The translations under genes and the position numbers were made by a program. Under the pieces are notes generated by a model. It worked only from the letters and a program-made list of their open reading frames with translations, ran no database searches and was not told where the DNA came from. 64,000 nt of DNA, taken from positions 24,393,628-24,457,627 of the forward strand of contig NC_084897.1 in the NCBI RefSeq assembly GCF_958979055.1. The letters are read 5' to 3'. Of the stretch, positions 1 to 10,926 are shown piece after piece (the first letter of the stretch is position 1; every line of letters begins with the position of its first letter). This stretch comes from Alnus glutinosa (taxonomy: Eukaryota > Streptophyta > Magnoliopsida > Fagales > Betulaceae).

Positions 1-1205
1 CCTGCTTCCTTTGCTGTTCACTCAAGCTACTGTCTTGGAAATTTTGAATATTGGCATTCGTAATATCAATGATTCTCTTCTTTGGACCCCATCTTCTTCG
101 GGTGTTTTCTCGACTAAATCTGCTCATTACCTCCGATCGTATATTGCCCATCTCCCCTCTCCCTTCTACAACCTGGAAAGCGCTTTGGAAACTCAAACTG
201 AATCATCGATTGCGTTTGCTTCTTTGGAAAATGGTTTGGAATATTCTTCCCACAAAGAGTCGTATTTAATTTTCTATTCCCTCTTCTCCAACTGACATTT
301 CCTACTCTCTTTGCTCTTTTCCTACTAATTCCTTGTTACACTTATTTTTCTCTTGTCCGATTGCTTGGGTGGTTTGGAGGAATTCTTTCTGGCCTTTGGA
401 TAGCGTTGCTCTCCGAATTGATACTTTGTCTGATTGGTTGTCTATTATTCTGCATATGGAAACTATTGGGATTCCTATTTCAGATTCACATCTATTTCAA
501 ATATTTGCTATAGTTGCTTGTGATCAAATTTAGTTTGCCAAAAATAAAGCACTCCATGAGGACTTGATTCCCAATGCCCTCGATATCTCTGGCCGCATTA
601 ACAAGATTGCTTTGAATCATCATTCAACTTGGCACACTTAACTTGTTCCCCACCTTGCGGTTTGGTCTGCTCCTATTCCGCCTTTTTACAAGATTAATTA
701 TGATACAACCATTCGTTCATCTTTCTCGGCTCAGGCTGCGGTTTGTCAGGATTCTATGGGTTTTATTATTCAATGCACTTTTATTATTAGTCCACCTTGT
801 TCTGCTATTTTGGGTGAGGCTACTGCAGCTTTATTGGCAGCTCGTTTGGCTCTTTCACTGAATCTGTCTTCTGTCATTCTTGAAGGTGATTATCTTACTG
901 TTTCTCTGGTTGTTAATCACCCTAATATCACTCAAGATTGGAGGATCGCATCCATGGTCTCCTGTATTCTATCTACCATTCCCTTTACTACTAGCTGGTC
1001 TGCTAGTCATGTCAACCGAAGTGCAAACTTCTGTGCCCACAATGTAGCAAATTGAGTCGTAACTAAATTCTTATCTAGCTACATTCCCACTTTCTCTTTC
1101 AATTATGGCTCATTTCCTCCTTATTTTGGAAAGTCCATTTCTTCTTCTTTTTATGTTCCTTAATTCGGTTTTCCCATTGTAGTACTTACGAAAAAAAAAA
1201 AAAAA
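1..1205 (+). mobile_element. LINE (L1-type) 3' end, copy 1
   Basis: This is the 3' part of a non-LTR retrotransposon whose 5' part lies outside the window. Its translated pieces match the zf-RVT and RNase H-like (RVT_3) C-terminus of plant LINE ORF2; the stretch at about 756-1055 contains the RVT_3-like segments LGEATAALLAARLAL and SWSASHVNRSANFCAH. The frame is broken by stops, so it is inactive. It ends in an A-rich tail at about 1190-1205. The sequence aligns almost base for base with 13869-15070, the 3' end of the full LINE further right. The two copies share the sequence after the poly(A) tail as well, so the pair comes from a segment duplication, not from two insertions. Confidence 0.85.
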
Positions 1206-1825
1206 CGTATGACCCATTGCCAAAATGAATGTAATCATGAAGAAAATGGAAGGGTGGAGTCCCCTTCAATAATAAAAGGCATCATACATCCGATTATTTA
1301 TTCTTAACTCTATATTATTTCTTTATTCTTTTTTATTCTTAACTCTATATACATTCAATTGTCGTTTTGTTAAAACGGTCATTTTCTAATGCTAAATTTT
1401 TACGATCATTTTCACCATTTTTCTAACAGTGTTTTGTTAAATCTGTCATTTTTCTAATACAATATTTTTTAAACGATCATACCAAAAAAATTATTCTTTT
1501 ATTATTACTAGTGATTAAACAAATGAATAAGTGGCATTAGTAGTATGAAAATGATGGGATAAAAAATAGACATAAAACAACTTGGAATGTTCTCACTTGT
1601 GCAAGGAAAATATCACAACTACTAGAGATATTTATGGAATCTCATTTGCAGTACTAATGCTTTACGTAGAACGTGGAGTGAAAAAAGAAAAAGAAAAAAA
1701 ATATATATATATATATAATGCAACTCTATATGGAATTAAGTAAAATTTATTATAGAGTCTAAATAAATAAGCCAATAAAATTTTTTTTAGCACTTTGGTT
1801 ATCTATTCTAGCTTAAAGGAGAATA
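1206..1825 (+). repeat. Duplicated LINE flank plus degenerate TIR-element interior
   Basis: The first 60 bases repeat the flank seen after the full LINE (from 15075). The rest (about 1290-1825) matches 15380-15910 and, in reverse complement, much of 25901-27029, which is a TIR element with TTA target duplications. In this copy the left terminus is missing. There is no coding potential. Confidence 0.7.
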
Positions 1826-2167
1826 ATTAAGAGTTATATGCCTCCACTTTGATAAACGATTATAAACTTAATTATAATTTTTATTATTTTTTTTTAAAAA
1901 AAGAACATACGTCACTCTGCGTCAGTTTAATTAATAAACATGGGTAGAGGAATGAACAGCATGCTTTTTCTGAGCTCGAATTAAAAAAAAAAATACAAAA
2001 GGCACGCATGAGTGAGCACCTTGGTAATGTCATCGTGATTCGTGACTGGAATTTTAGTAGAATTTTAACTCCAAAAAAACAATCCAAACATGTTGAAAAA
2101 TAATAAAATATAATAAAAAAAACAAATGTTATCCAAAAATGTCCAAACTATTTAATTCTTTATTTAT

Positions 2168-2532
2168 AAGGAATAATTGTACCAATAGTTCTTGAGGTTA
2201 GCTTAACTTACGAATTACTTTCTGTGGTACAAAAAGCTTATGGAGGGTCATTGTAGTAAACTATAATTACGAATCACTCCCTGAATCCGTTTTCGGTCCA
2301 TCAAATTAATATAATCCGTTAGTTTGCTACATCATCTAAATAGTGAAACAACCTCTAAATATTATTTGTATTGCAATTCACTAACGAACTCTGTTAACTT
2401 GGTGAACAGAAAATATGTTAAGAGAGTGATTTGTAATTATAGTTTACACAAGAACCCTCCATAAACTTTTTGTACCACAATGAATGATTCGTAATTTATA
2501 CAAACTTCAAAGACCAGTAATGCAATTATCCA
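2168..2532. mobile_element. MITE with long terminal inverted repeats
   Basis: The left end (GGAATAATTGTACCAATAGT) and the reverse complement of the right end match over about 50 bases. A second copy of the same family sits at about 26320-26650, nested in another element, where a 9-bp direct repeat flanks it. The size, near 350 bp, and lack of coding capacity fit a non-autonomous DNA transposon, possibly Mutator-type. Confidence 0.65.
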
Positions 2533-3238
2533 TCTTTACAATTCAACTATTGTCAATTCATATTTCTTAAATTGATCTCTTTTTATTTTTTCTTCAACTG
2601 CAATGGACGCATGCTAGCTAGTTAAACAATGACAACAGAGGAAAACAAATTGTTGAACAATTTTCGGTGGCCAGTCACCGAGTCTGCACTTTCTTGAAGA
2701 TGACATGGCAACAAAATTTATTTTTGGTTAATTATTATTTAGCTCCTCGACTAACGACATTTTTTTATAAAACATAAAAAATTAACAAGTGTCATATTTT
2801 AGTCTTTCAAATTATCAATTTGTTGCAACTTAGCCATATTTGTTAGTCTTAACCGTTATGTTGGATGAAAATTCAAATTTGACAAAAATATTTCTAAAAT
2901 ACCCTTCTTTTGACAATTGTAAAACCAAAAATTAACCTTTGTATTTATTAATTAGTAGAAAAAAAATTACATTAACAAATTATTAATTTTTTTAAGAAAA
3001 AGTACACATACCAGTGATACCATTTCAAACTACCACTCCATTGTCAATGTCTACTTTTTAAAATATATATATATATATAAAAGAAAGGGTAATTTTTGTT
3101 TTTCAATGGTCAAATTTATGGTATTTTCGCGTTAATGACACATTTTTTTATCAAATTAGCTAAACGGGTTAACACGCTAACCAAACCCGATGGGTTGACA
3201 TGACAACCCGAATTGTCAAGCCTAATTACTGTCCCCAG
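2533..3238. other. AT-rich intergenic sequence
   Basis: This stretch is AT-rich with short TA runs (about 3063-3080). I see no ORF, RNA gene or recognisable element in it. Confidence 0.5.
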
Positions 3239-3349
3239 CACCCCATTGATATTAAAAAATTTGTTTTTTATTAAAAAGTTGTCTCTGATGCCACATCAGA
3301 GACAACTTTTTAATAATAAACAAATTTTTTAAGAAAAATGGGGCGACAG
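3239..3349. repeat. Near-perfect palindrome (fold-back)
   Basis: Two arms of about 50 bases meet at a 3-5 base loop near 3290-3295 (core TCTCTGATG / CATCAGAGA). The right arm is also the beginning of the first of three 120-bp tandem repeats, so the palindrome and the array share sequence. Confidence 0.75.
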
Positions 3350-3661
3350 AAAACGGTAAATGGCCTCCAGAGAGTTCAAAAAAAAATGTAAACGGCCGCC
3401 ACAGTTCTTAATACATTATAAACAACTTTTTAATAAAAAAATAAGTTTTTCAAGGAAAAGAGGTGACAGGAAACGGTAAATGACCTCTAGAGAGTTCCAA
3501 AAAAAAGTAAACGGCCGCCACAGTTCTTAATACATCATAGACAACTTCTTAATAGAAAACAAACTTTTAAGGAAAAGGGGCACAAGAAACGGTAAATGCC
3601 CACTAGAGAGTTCCCAAAAAAAAGGAACGGCCGGCCAAATTGATTAAGAACTGTGGCGGCT
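3297..3661 (+). repeat. Three ~120-bp tandem repeats upstream of CAD-A
   Basis: Units start at about 3297, 3418 and 3538. Each has the order: ACAACTTNTTAAT, AAGGAAAAGGGG-like, AAACGGTAAATG, AGAGAGTTC, an A-run, ACGGCCG. Units 1 and 2 continue with CCACAGTTCTTAAT; the third ends with that block in inverted orientation (GATTAAGAACTGTGGCGGCT at about 3642-3661). The array ends about 200 bases before the CAD-A start codon, in its proximal promoter. Confidence 0.85.
3395..3661. promoter_or_regulatory. Three GCC-box-like motifs in the CAD-A promoter
   Basis: GCCGCC cores occur at 3395-3400 and 3514-3519 on the + strand, and a full AGCCGCC is on the minus strand at 3655-3661. AGCCGCC is the established binding site of ERF/AP2 factors. 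The copies are carried by the tandem repeat units. Binding and response are inferred. Confidence 0.5.
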
Positions 3662-3728
3662 ATCTCATGAGCTCACTGAATACGTCAGCTACCCAAACAG
3701 TAAAATCCCACGGTCTCCGGTCACTCTT

Positions 3729-3736
3729 TATATAAA
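3729..3736 (+). promoter_or_regulatory. TATA box of CAD-A
   Basis: TATATAAA lies 129 bases before the start codon, which would give a 5' leader of about 100 bases. This is the best TATA match in the proximal region. Confidence 0.6.
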
Positions 3737-3864
3737 GCAGTAAAAGCACACACCACTAACACAATTCATTTTCTGCACGTACTTTTATTCTCTCCATTTT
3801 TGCTACTATTCCGATTGTTTGTTTCTTCATAGTTGCTTTCAACGTGCGATAAAAGAGAGGATTA

Positions 3865-6800
3865 ATGGCAAAATCACCAGAGCAAGAGCACCCCATTAAG
3901 GCAGCTGGATGGGCTGCCAGGGATTCTTCCGGAGTCCTCTCCCCCTTCAAATTCTCGAGAAGGTGCTCTTTCTCTCATTCGTTTTTGTTTCAATCTAGAA
4001 TTTTATTTCATGAAAAATAGAGAGCATTAATTGGAGGGGAAAACTTTTATTAATTGAATTTCTTTGCTTGATTGGTTTTCGTTTGATCTAAAACTTAATT
4101 TGGTTCTTGAAAAATAAAACGGGTTGGAATGGAAAATGTTTGAAATGTATACGCAATCTGTTACACATGTTCTTCATTTTTCTCCTGCTTTCTAAAGGCA
4201 AATCAAGAATAAAATTGGATTCAAGATGTTGTTAATGTATGTTAGAATCCACATGATTATGAAATTAGAGACTGTCGGGTTCATTTGATTAGAAATGAGT
4301 TAGGCTTAATTAAATTCATGCATCGATTGACAATTTGGCGCTGGTGAATGGTAATTGCATTGATCAACAACTATATATATATATTGACTATGATACGTGC
4401 TTTTCAAAATGGAATGCGTGCAGGGCAACCGGAGACAAGGACGTAACATTCAAAGTTCTTTACTGTGGGATATGCCACTCGGACCTTCACATGCTCAAGA
4501 ATGAATGGGGCACGTCCTTTTACCCCCTTATCCCTGGGTATGTTTTTCAGAAACCACGTACAGAAGTATATACTATTTTTTTGTGGTCTAATTGCTTATT
4601 ATTATTATTATTATTTGGGAAAATGCTGCCTTTGACTGACCGGTTTGTGATGAAAGATTGAAAGTTACTGATCATACATATTGATTTTAGAGCCACACAA
4701 ATGGACGTTTGAGAACCATACACTGAACCTTTTTCTTTTTCTTCAGCTCACTGCTCTACAAATTCAATTTTCTCTAGCCTGTCGCTTTCTGAGATGTAGA
4801 GAGCTAAGCTAGCTAGGCTCACGCGTTGCAGAGTCTGATTTTTGTTTCGTATACTAGTTGTGTGCGACAGATCGATGACTCTGGTCCCGTTTAGTACTCT
4901 CCTTCCCTCCCCTCCCCTCCCCTCCTTTTTCTCTGTGGAAGAATATTTTTGTTGAGTAAAAGTAAAAAGTGATTGATGTGATATAAAGTAAAGAGAATTT
5001 ATATGAAAAAATAAAAAAAATTTGTATTGTAATAAATTTTTTTATTTAAATAATAATAAAAAATTATTGATGTGATATAAAAAGTTAAAAAAAAAAGGTT
5101 AAAAATGTTTTGAGTTGATGTTTTTTTGGGAGAGATAAAAATAAGGGGAGGGGAGGGGGACTTGGCAAATAATAGCGCAGATGTAATTACATCGTCAATT
5201 CTTTTGAAATAATAGTGAGACCAGGCTCAACCAGGTCACCTGATCGAGATGATGAGTAAGTCGATACAATAGGGTTCACAGTTCAAACATAGGATTCACA
5301 AAAGGGCTCTAGGGGCTTTAAGTTGAGAAGTGCTAATGTGGGTTCTGAGGCCTGCTTCTGAACCAATACCAGCCTTGCTTTCTAAATAGGGATCTGCTTC
5401 TCGGTAGGAGGCAGCCTGGCTGGGCTGGCGTACGTTGTTCTCTAATCTTGATAATTGAGTGAAGAAGTTCTGATAAGAGCCATCCTACACTATGAAACCA
5501 TGCTGCATCGGTGTTTTCAGGCCTGGAAGGCCTATTAGATTAGGCTAGGTTCGGAGACTCGCCTGCCTACTATACTATACTCCTAGTCTTTTAGAAGAGG
5601 AAGAGTCGTTTGTGTCCTCCTCTTTTTTATCATTTATTTTGCCTTTTCCTTTGTATAATCCGAAAGAAGAGTCTAGAAAAGCGAGTCTTGGAAGAGAAGA
5701 AAAGTCTAGAGAAAGAGAGTAAGACAAAATATAAAATAAGAGAAATAAAGAGTTTAGACCTAGACCGACATTGACTAAGGGAAAAAAGACTCGAAAGAAA
5801 TTGTAATTTGTACACCCCCGCTCTCGATTGACTCGTGAACTGTGAGGACAGTGTGAGGGATTATTTTTGTCATTTGTGTGACTCATTTGTGTTGTTGATA
5901 AATTATAGTAATGTTTAAAGTGGTATTTAAAATTTGAGAAAGTTTTAACCCTTCAAAAAAAAGTGTGAAAGTAAAATCATTGTCAATTTGTTATATTGTG
6001 ATTTGTAATTAAGTTTTATCTCTTGACTCAAGATATTCGTGAATGATAGTTTGGAAGTTGGGGTTTCGGAAAGTAGTCCAAGTAGAGTTAATGGGTTAAT
6101 TAAAAAAGAAAAAATGAATAAAGGTGAGAATTATTAAATAGCTTAAATGCTTAAGATAACTTCTTGTCGTCTTCTAGGGTTGCCTTTTGCTTTTTAGTAA
6201 AAAAGAGAAAGTAATAGAAACGAATCAAAACACTAAATGCTTAAAATTAATTACTTTTATTTTTATGTTCCAGAGCAAAAAAGAAAAAATATGGAATCAT
6301 TTCACAGATGTTATTTCCTTTTCAGTACTCTCAACAATGCTCAAGTTACCCGCCCTGTCGTGTGTTTCTGATTTTATATTTGGTTACATGCTATTTGTCC
6401 ATTACATAAAATCTTATCAACGAATTAATGGAGTGCATGGATTTCACTTTCTAGTCTTTTTATTATCCCATATTTAAATCATGTCAACCGAATTAATGGA
6501 TAATGCAGGCATGAGTTTGTGGGTTTAGTGACAGAGGTGGGGAGCAAGGTACAGAAATTCAAAGTTGGAGACAATGTTGGCGTAGGCTGCATGGTTGGAG
6601 CTTGTCACTCTTGCGATAACTGCTCGAACAACCTTGAAAATTACTGCCCAAAATCGATCCTCACCTATGGCGCCAAGTACTATGATGGAACCACAACATA
6701 TGGTGGCTACTCCGACATCATGGTTGTGGACGAGCACTTTGTCGTCCGTATTCCAGACAACCTACCGCTTGATGCTGGTGCTCCCCTCCTTTGTGCTGGG

Positions 6801-7668
6801 ATTACTGTGTACAGCCCCTTGAGATTTTATGGACTTGACAAACCCGGCATGCAATTGGGTGTGGTTGGCCTTGGTGGGCTAGGCCATGTGGCTGTGAAGT
6901 TCGCTAAAGCTATGGGGGTTAAGGTGACAGTGATCAGTACCTCACCCAAGAAGGAGAAGGAAGCTTTGGAACATCTTGGCGCTGACTCGTTTTTGGTTAG
7001 CACTGACCAAGATCAGATGCAGGTAAGGAGTTCTTTGTTAAATTACCGCTTATCTAAAAATTGAACTTTGAAGTATATCATATATGCGAGTTACCGATAT
7101 GTGTATTGTATCTAAATTTCTGATTTTATCAATTGTATAGGCTGCCCAGGGCACTTTGGATGGTATCATTGATACGGTCTCGGCAAAGCATCCTCTCCTG
7201 CCTCTAATTGGCCTGTTGAAGTCACATGGAAAGCTCGTCATGGTTGGTGCGCCAGAGAAGCCACTAGAGCTACCAGTCTTTCCTTTGCTATTGGGTAAGC
7301 AAGCATACGGCTTTAACAATTTCGACATTTGATCATGATTCACATGCATGCTGTCTTTGTCACATGCACTTCTTCGTTGTTATTGGGAGGCAGCTTCTTA
7401 TGGCTGTTGCCTGTGAATTTCAACTGATCAGAGATTGTCTATTATCATGGAATCACATGCAGGAAGGAAGATGGTAGGTGGTAGTTGCATTGGAGGCATG
7501 AAGGAGACACAAGAAATGGTTGATTTTGCAGCCAAACACAACATAACAGCTGACATTGAGGTTATCCCAATTGATTATGTGAACACTGCCATGGAGCGCC
7601 TCTCGAAAGCCGATGTGAGATACCGTTTTGTCATCGACATTGGGAACTCATTGAAGTCGAGCTTTTGA
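3865..7668 (+). CDS. CAD-like medium-chain alcohol dehydrogenase (CAD-A)
   Basis: Five exons: 3865-3962, 4424-4537, 6509-7022, 7141-7294, 7463-7668, all GT-AG, encoding 361 residues, the usual family length. It belongs to the zinc- and NADP(H)-dependent medium-chain dehydrogenases of the ELI3/mannitol dehydrogenase/8-hydroxygeraniol dehydrogenase branch of plant CADs, which interconvert alcohols and aldehydes in the cytosol. Visible: catalytic zinc motif CGICHSDLH with Cys50, relay Ser52 and His55; GHE at 71-73; structural zinc motif C-x2-C-x2-C-x7-C in exon 3; nucleotide motif GLGGLGH; STSPKK, typical of NADP preference. All key residues are present, so it should be active. The start is the first ATG after the TATA box, in [10 protein letters not shown]. 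Exact substrate cannot be told from sequence. A paralogue with the same exon sizes is at 32711-35274. Confidence 0.93.
4538..6508 (+). other. Long intron 2 of CAD-A
   Basis: This 1.97-kb intron splits the Gly codon before His-Glu of the GHE motif. It holds C4T-type repeats near 4900-4925, AT-rich sequence and a moderately GC-rich block (about 5210-5560) without a recognisable domain. ORFs seen inside it are chance. Confidence 0.8.
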
Positions 7669-8666
7669 ATTCTGCGTTTTAGGATAATAAAAGATACTGA
7701 AGGATATTTTGGTTTGGGATTTTTAAGATTTAGTGGGATATTGTGAGCCTTGTGATTTTTTCCCTTTATTAGATGCATGGCAGCGTCATAACTTGGGAGA
7801 TAGGTGTGTTATGGTCAATTAAGATTACTTTGTGGAATTTATGGAATTCTCCATAATAAATGCACTAGCATAGAACTTATGTTTTGATTGGGTTTTTATT
7901 TATGCTTTTGAATATAAATGTTATTTAAGATAATTGCTTTTGCAATTATTGAGGTTTTGAATTAAAACTATTTTCTTTTACTTTAATAATTCAGCATGTT
8001 AATTAAATTCTCTGACAAACATTATGATTCTTTGCGTTTCTGAATAAGTAAATAAATGAACCTAATCCTAACAGTCTGGGGGCGTTACAGTTTAGTGAGA
8101 AGAAGCCCATGAAGGTTGTTAGTTGGCACTGGCTAAGAAATATCAAATTTGATGATGAATTCTAGTGATAAATTCTAGTGATGGCGGCAGAAAATAAATT
8201 GAGAGAGAGAGCGCGTGTGAGAGAGATAAACTAAACTTGAAAAATTGTTTATTATATTAAAAAAAATAAATCATCTTACAGAAATTAAAGGGTTTTCGAT
8301 TTGACGATGATTTTCGATTATACCGATTACTATCAAATATCAATCAATTCAAAATATATATATATGTATTACGTCAGAACAAACTCAGCTTAATTTTTTT
8401 TTTTGGCATTCAATGTATTTGTTGGCAGCCTAAATTTTAATAATATCTTCGGTATAAAAATCATACGCTCCATGACATTTGAATTTGAGTTGCAGCTAGT
8501 GGTTTGTTTTGACAAAAGTGGGATGGTCGGTGCATGCCACTCAACAATGACCTAAAGCTTACTGTTACGAAATTATATTCCCCTACAATTCCATTCCCGA
8601 ATGATACTCGCCTACAACGCACATGGACTTTTCTTTGCAAAATTGTGCTCAATTTCTGTCAACAAC
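7669..8666. other. 3' flank of CAD-A and spacer before the LINE
   Basis: AATAAA-like signals occur just after the stop (ATAATAAAAG near 7684 and CATAATAAATG near 7852), suitable for polyadenylation. The rest is AT-rich with a GA-rich patch near 8200-8226. I see no further gene. Confidence 0.5.
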
Positions 8667-8945
8667 ATCCGTATGACCCCTCTTAACTTTGGTGACCTAA
8701 CTCTGTGTACAAGTTTGTTTTTAGAGAGAGACTATCCGCCTTCTCTCTACAGAGTAAGGTTTCTTCAACACACTATACCCACTTTTTAGCCTTCAACCCT
8801 CGTGCTGTCACACACATATCCAACCTACTTCCAATCAAGCCATTCACCATCCTTTTCTTACACAGCCACCTTTCTCTACTGAATATTCCCACCTTAGTCA
8901 CCTTTTCTTCCACAAGTCACCATCTCCCTTTTCAGTTTCTTTTCT

Positions 8946-10854
8946 ACTAATGCAAACCCCAACCCTCAATCTTCAAGCCCTCATATCGGAAACAACGGCT
9001 CTCAATTGCGCAGATCCTTTTCCTCTGGAGTCGATTCCCCTTGCTCTTCTTGTCTACTTGGTCGTCTACTTTCTCTCAACACTCCGTCTGTTTACTGGGC
9101 TAGGGATGTTTTAACTCATGCTTGGAAGTTTGCTCTCCCTTTCGATATTGATGTTCTCCCAACTGACCGGTTCCTGTTTACGGTGCATTATCCCTCTCAT
9201 GTCACTAAGATTATGGACTCTGGGCCCTAGAATGTTAAAGGTGATCTTCTTATCCTTCAACCGTGGCCCCAGGAGCTTACCTATGATGAAGTGAATCTCA
9301 ACTCTTGTGTGTTTTAGGTGCAAGTTCATGGCTTACCACTTCAGAATATGACCATTGTAAACGCTATCAAAATTGGTAAGTTTATTGTAACTGTCCTTGA
9401 TGTTAAGAATGGAGAAATACCAGGTATTATCTGTAACCATCCTCTCCGTATTAAAGTTGCTATTGATATTACTCAACCTTTGGTTCCTGGTTTTCTATTA
9501 TCACGTCAAGGTCGTTCTTCTATTTGGATCAAATTTTTATGTGAACGTCTAGCAGATTATTGCTCTCTCTGTGGTTTAATTGGTCATAGGAAGAACTTCT
9601 GTCCTGTTCCTCCGCCTCTGGGTTAGCAGAACCGGTATGGATTTTCACTACGAGGATATGTGTACCCAGGTTCCCGGATTTCTCCTGCTGTGCCACAGGA
9701 CCACCATGCTTCTGCTTCTACTATGATTATTACTCCATCTGTTCCTAGTTGTGCAGGTTTGGTTCATCCTTCTATTGCTGATCTCTCGGTTAATATGGAT
9801 GCTTGCCGTTCTGTTGCCTCATCTTTACAATCCAAGCTGGTTACTGTAGCGGCTCCTGTTCATCAACATTCTTCTGACTCCTCCTTTGGGAAGCTTGCTG
9901 AGGAAGCTATCGCTACCGCACAACATCAGTACACTCGCAGAATTCGTATATTCCAAAACATGGTTCTGGATTGGCCATGTCTCCTTCTCTTGCTCCACAA
10001 GACACGCGTGACAAAGGCAAGGACAAAATATCTTAACAGTCTGCTGGGCCTCCTCCTCGATCCTTCCTCGACCCGGCCTTGGTTTCTGGGAACTGACTGA
10101 CTAACTACTGGTCCTCTTCAATTTCGTGGGCCTTCTGTCTTTAGCCAACCCAACTCAAGTTAGCCCCACTAACTTCCCCATTCTACATAGCTCTTCTCCT
10201 AGCCCATTACATTCTCCAACTACTCCTCAAAGCCCATACCACTCCCTCTCTGATCAATCACTCTCCCATGCTAGCCCTCCTGGTTTTCCCCGCCTAGCTA
10301 TCCTCCTCCCTCCTCCGCCTTTCCAACTTGCTCCGAATCCCCCCTCACTTAATCAACCAGTTTATCCCACACATGCTGCCTTCACTCATAAGTCACCTTC
10401 GTCCATTTACCCCTCCATCTGTCATCACCCATACCCCCAAAAAACACAAGTTTCGACTGTTCATGGTAAAGCTCCGGCCTCAATGATACATATTCCATCA
10501 GCTGCTGCTATTTCAGGTCACAAACGAATGGTGGTTTCTGATGCTTCTGAGCTCTTTACTCCACCATTAAAGAAGTGTTCCTGCCCCCCGAATCTGAAGA
10601 ATCAGCTGGACATGGCTGCCATGTCTCTTACGGCCCTGAAGTATTCTTCACCAACTACCCCCACCACTATTTCAATGGCCGCTACATTTCCTCCCTCAGA
10701 AACGGATAGTTTGGTTTTACATAACCTTGTGGCTTCATCTATTCCTCTACTGGATTCTCTGCTTATTGGTATCACTCCATCCTTGGAGTCAAAAAAAGGT
10801 CTTCAAGACAGCCAAGAAATCGAGAAGTGTTACTTAGCTGGTTCTTGTCGATGA
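8946..10854 (+). pseudogene. LINE ORF1 (DUF4283-like plus zinc knuckle), decayed
   Basis: One frame runs from about 8946 to 10100: a DUF4283-type region (DVLTHAWKFALPFDIDVLP), then QVHGLPLQNMTI, then a CCHC zinc knuckle CSLCGLIGHRKNFC (about 9561-9601) and a proline-rich tail. The frame is interrupted by TAG codons near 9228, 9316 and 9625; at the first two the family would have Trp (GPW, VFW). A frameshift moves the tail to 10126-10854. In active elements this protein binds the LINE RNA. The start is unclear because of a shift near 8950. Confidence 0.75.
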
Positions 10855-10926
10855 TTGGTCCAATACTAGTTATATTACTGCAACTTCAACAGAGGCGGCT
10901 GGCGTGGCCATGCCCCCTCCATCCCC

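Noticed and set aside
5575..5886. Minus-strand ORF of 103 codons
   Set aside because: It lies inside intron 2 of CAD-A, has Ser/Phe-rich composition and no domain.
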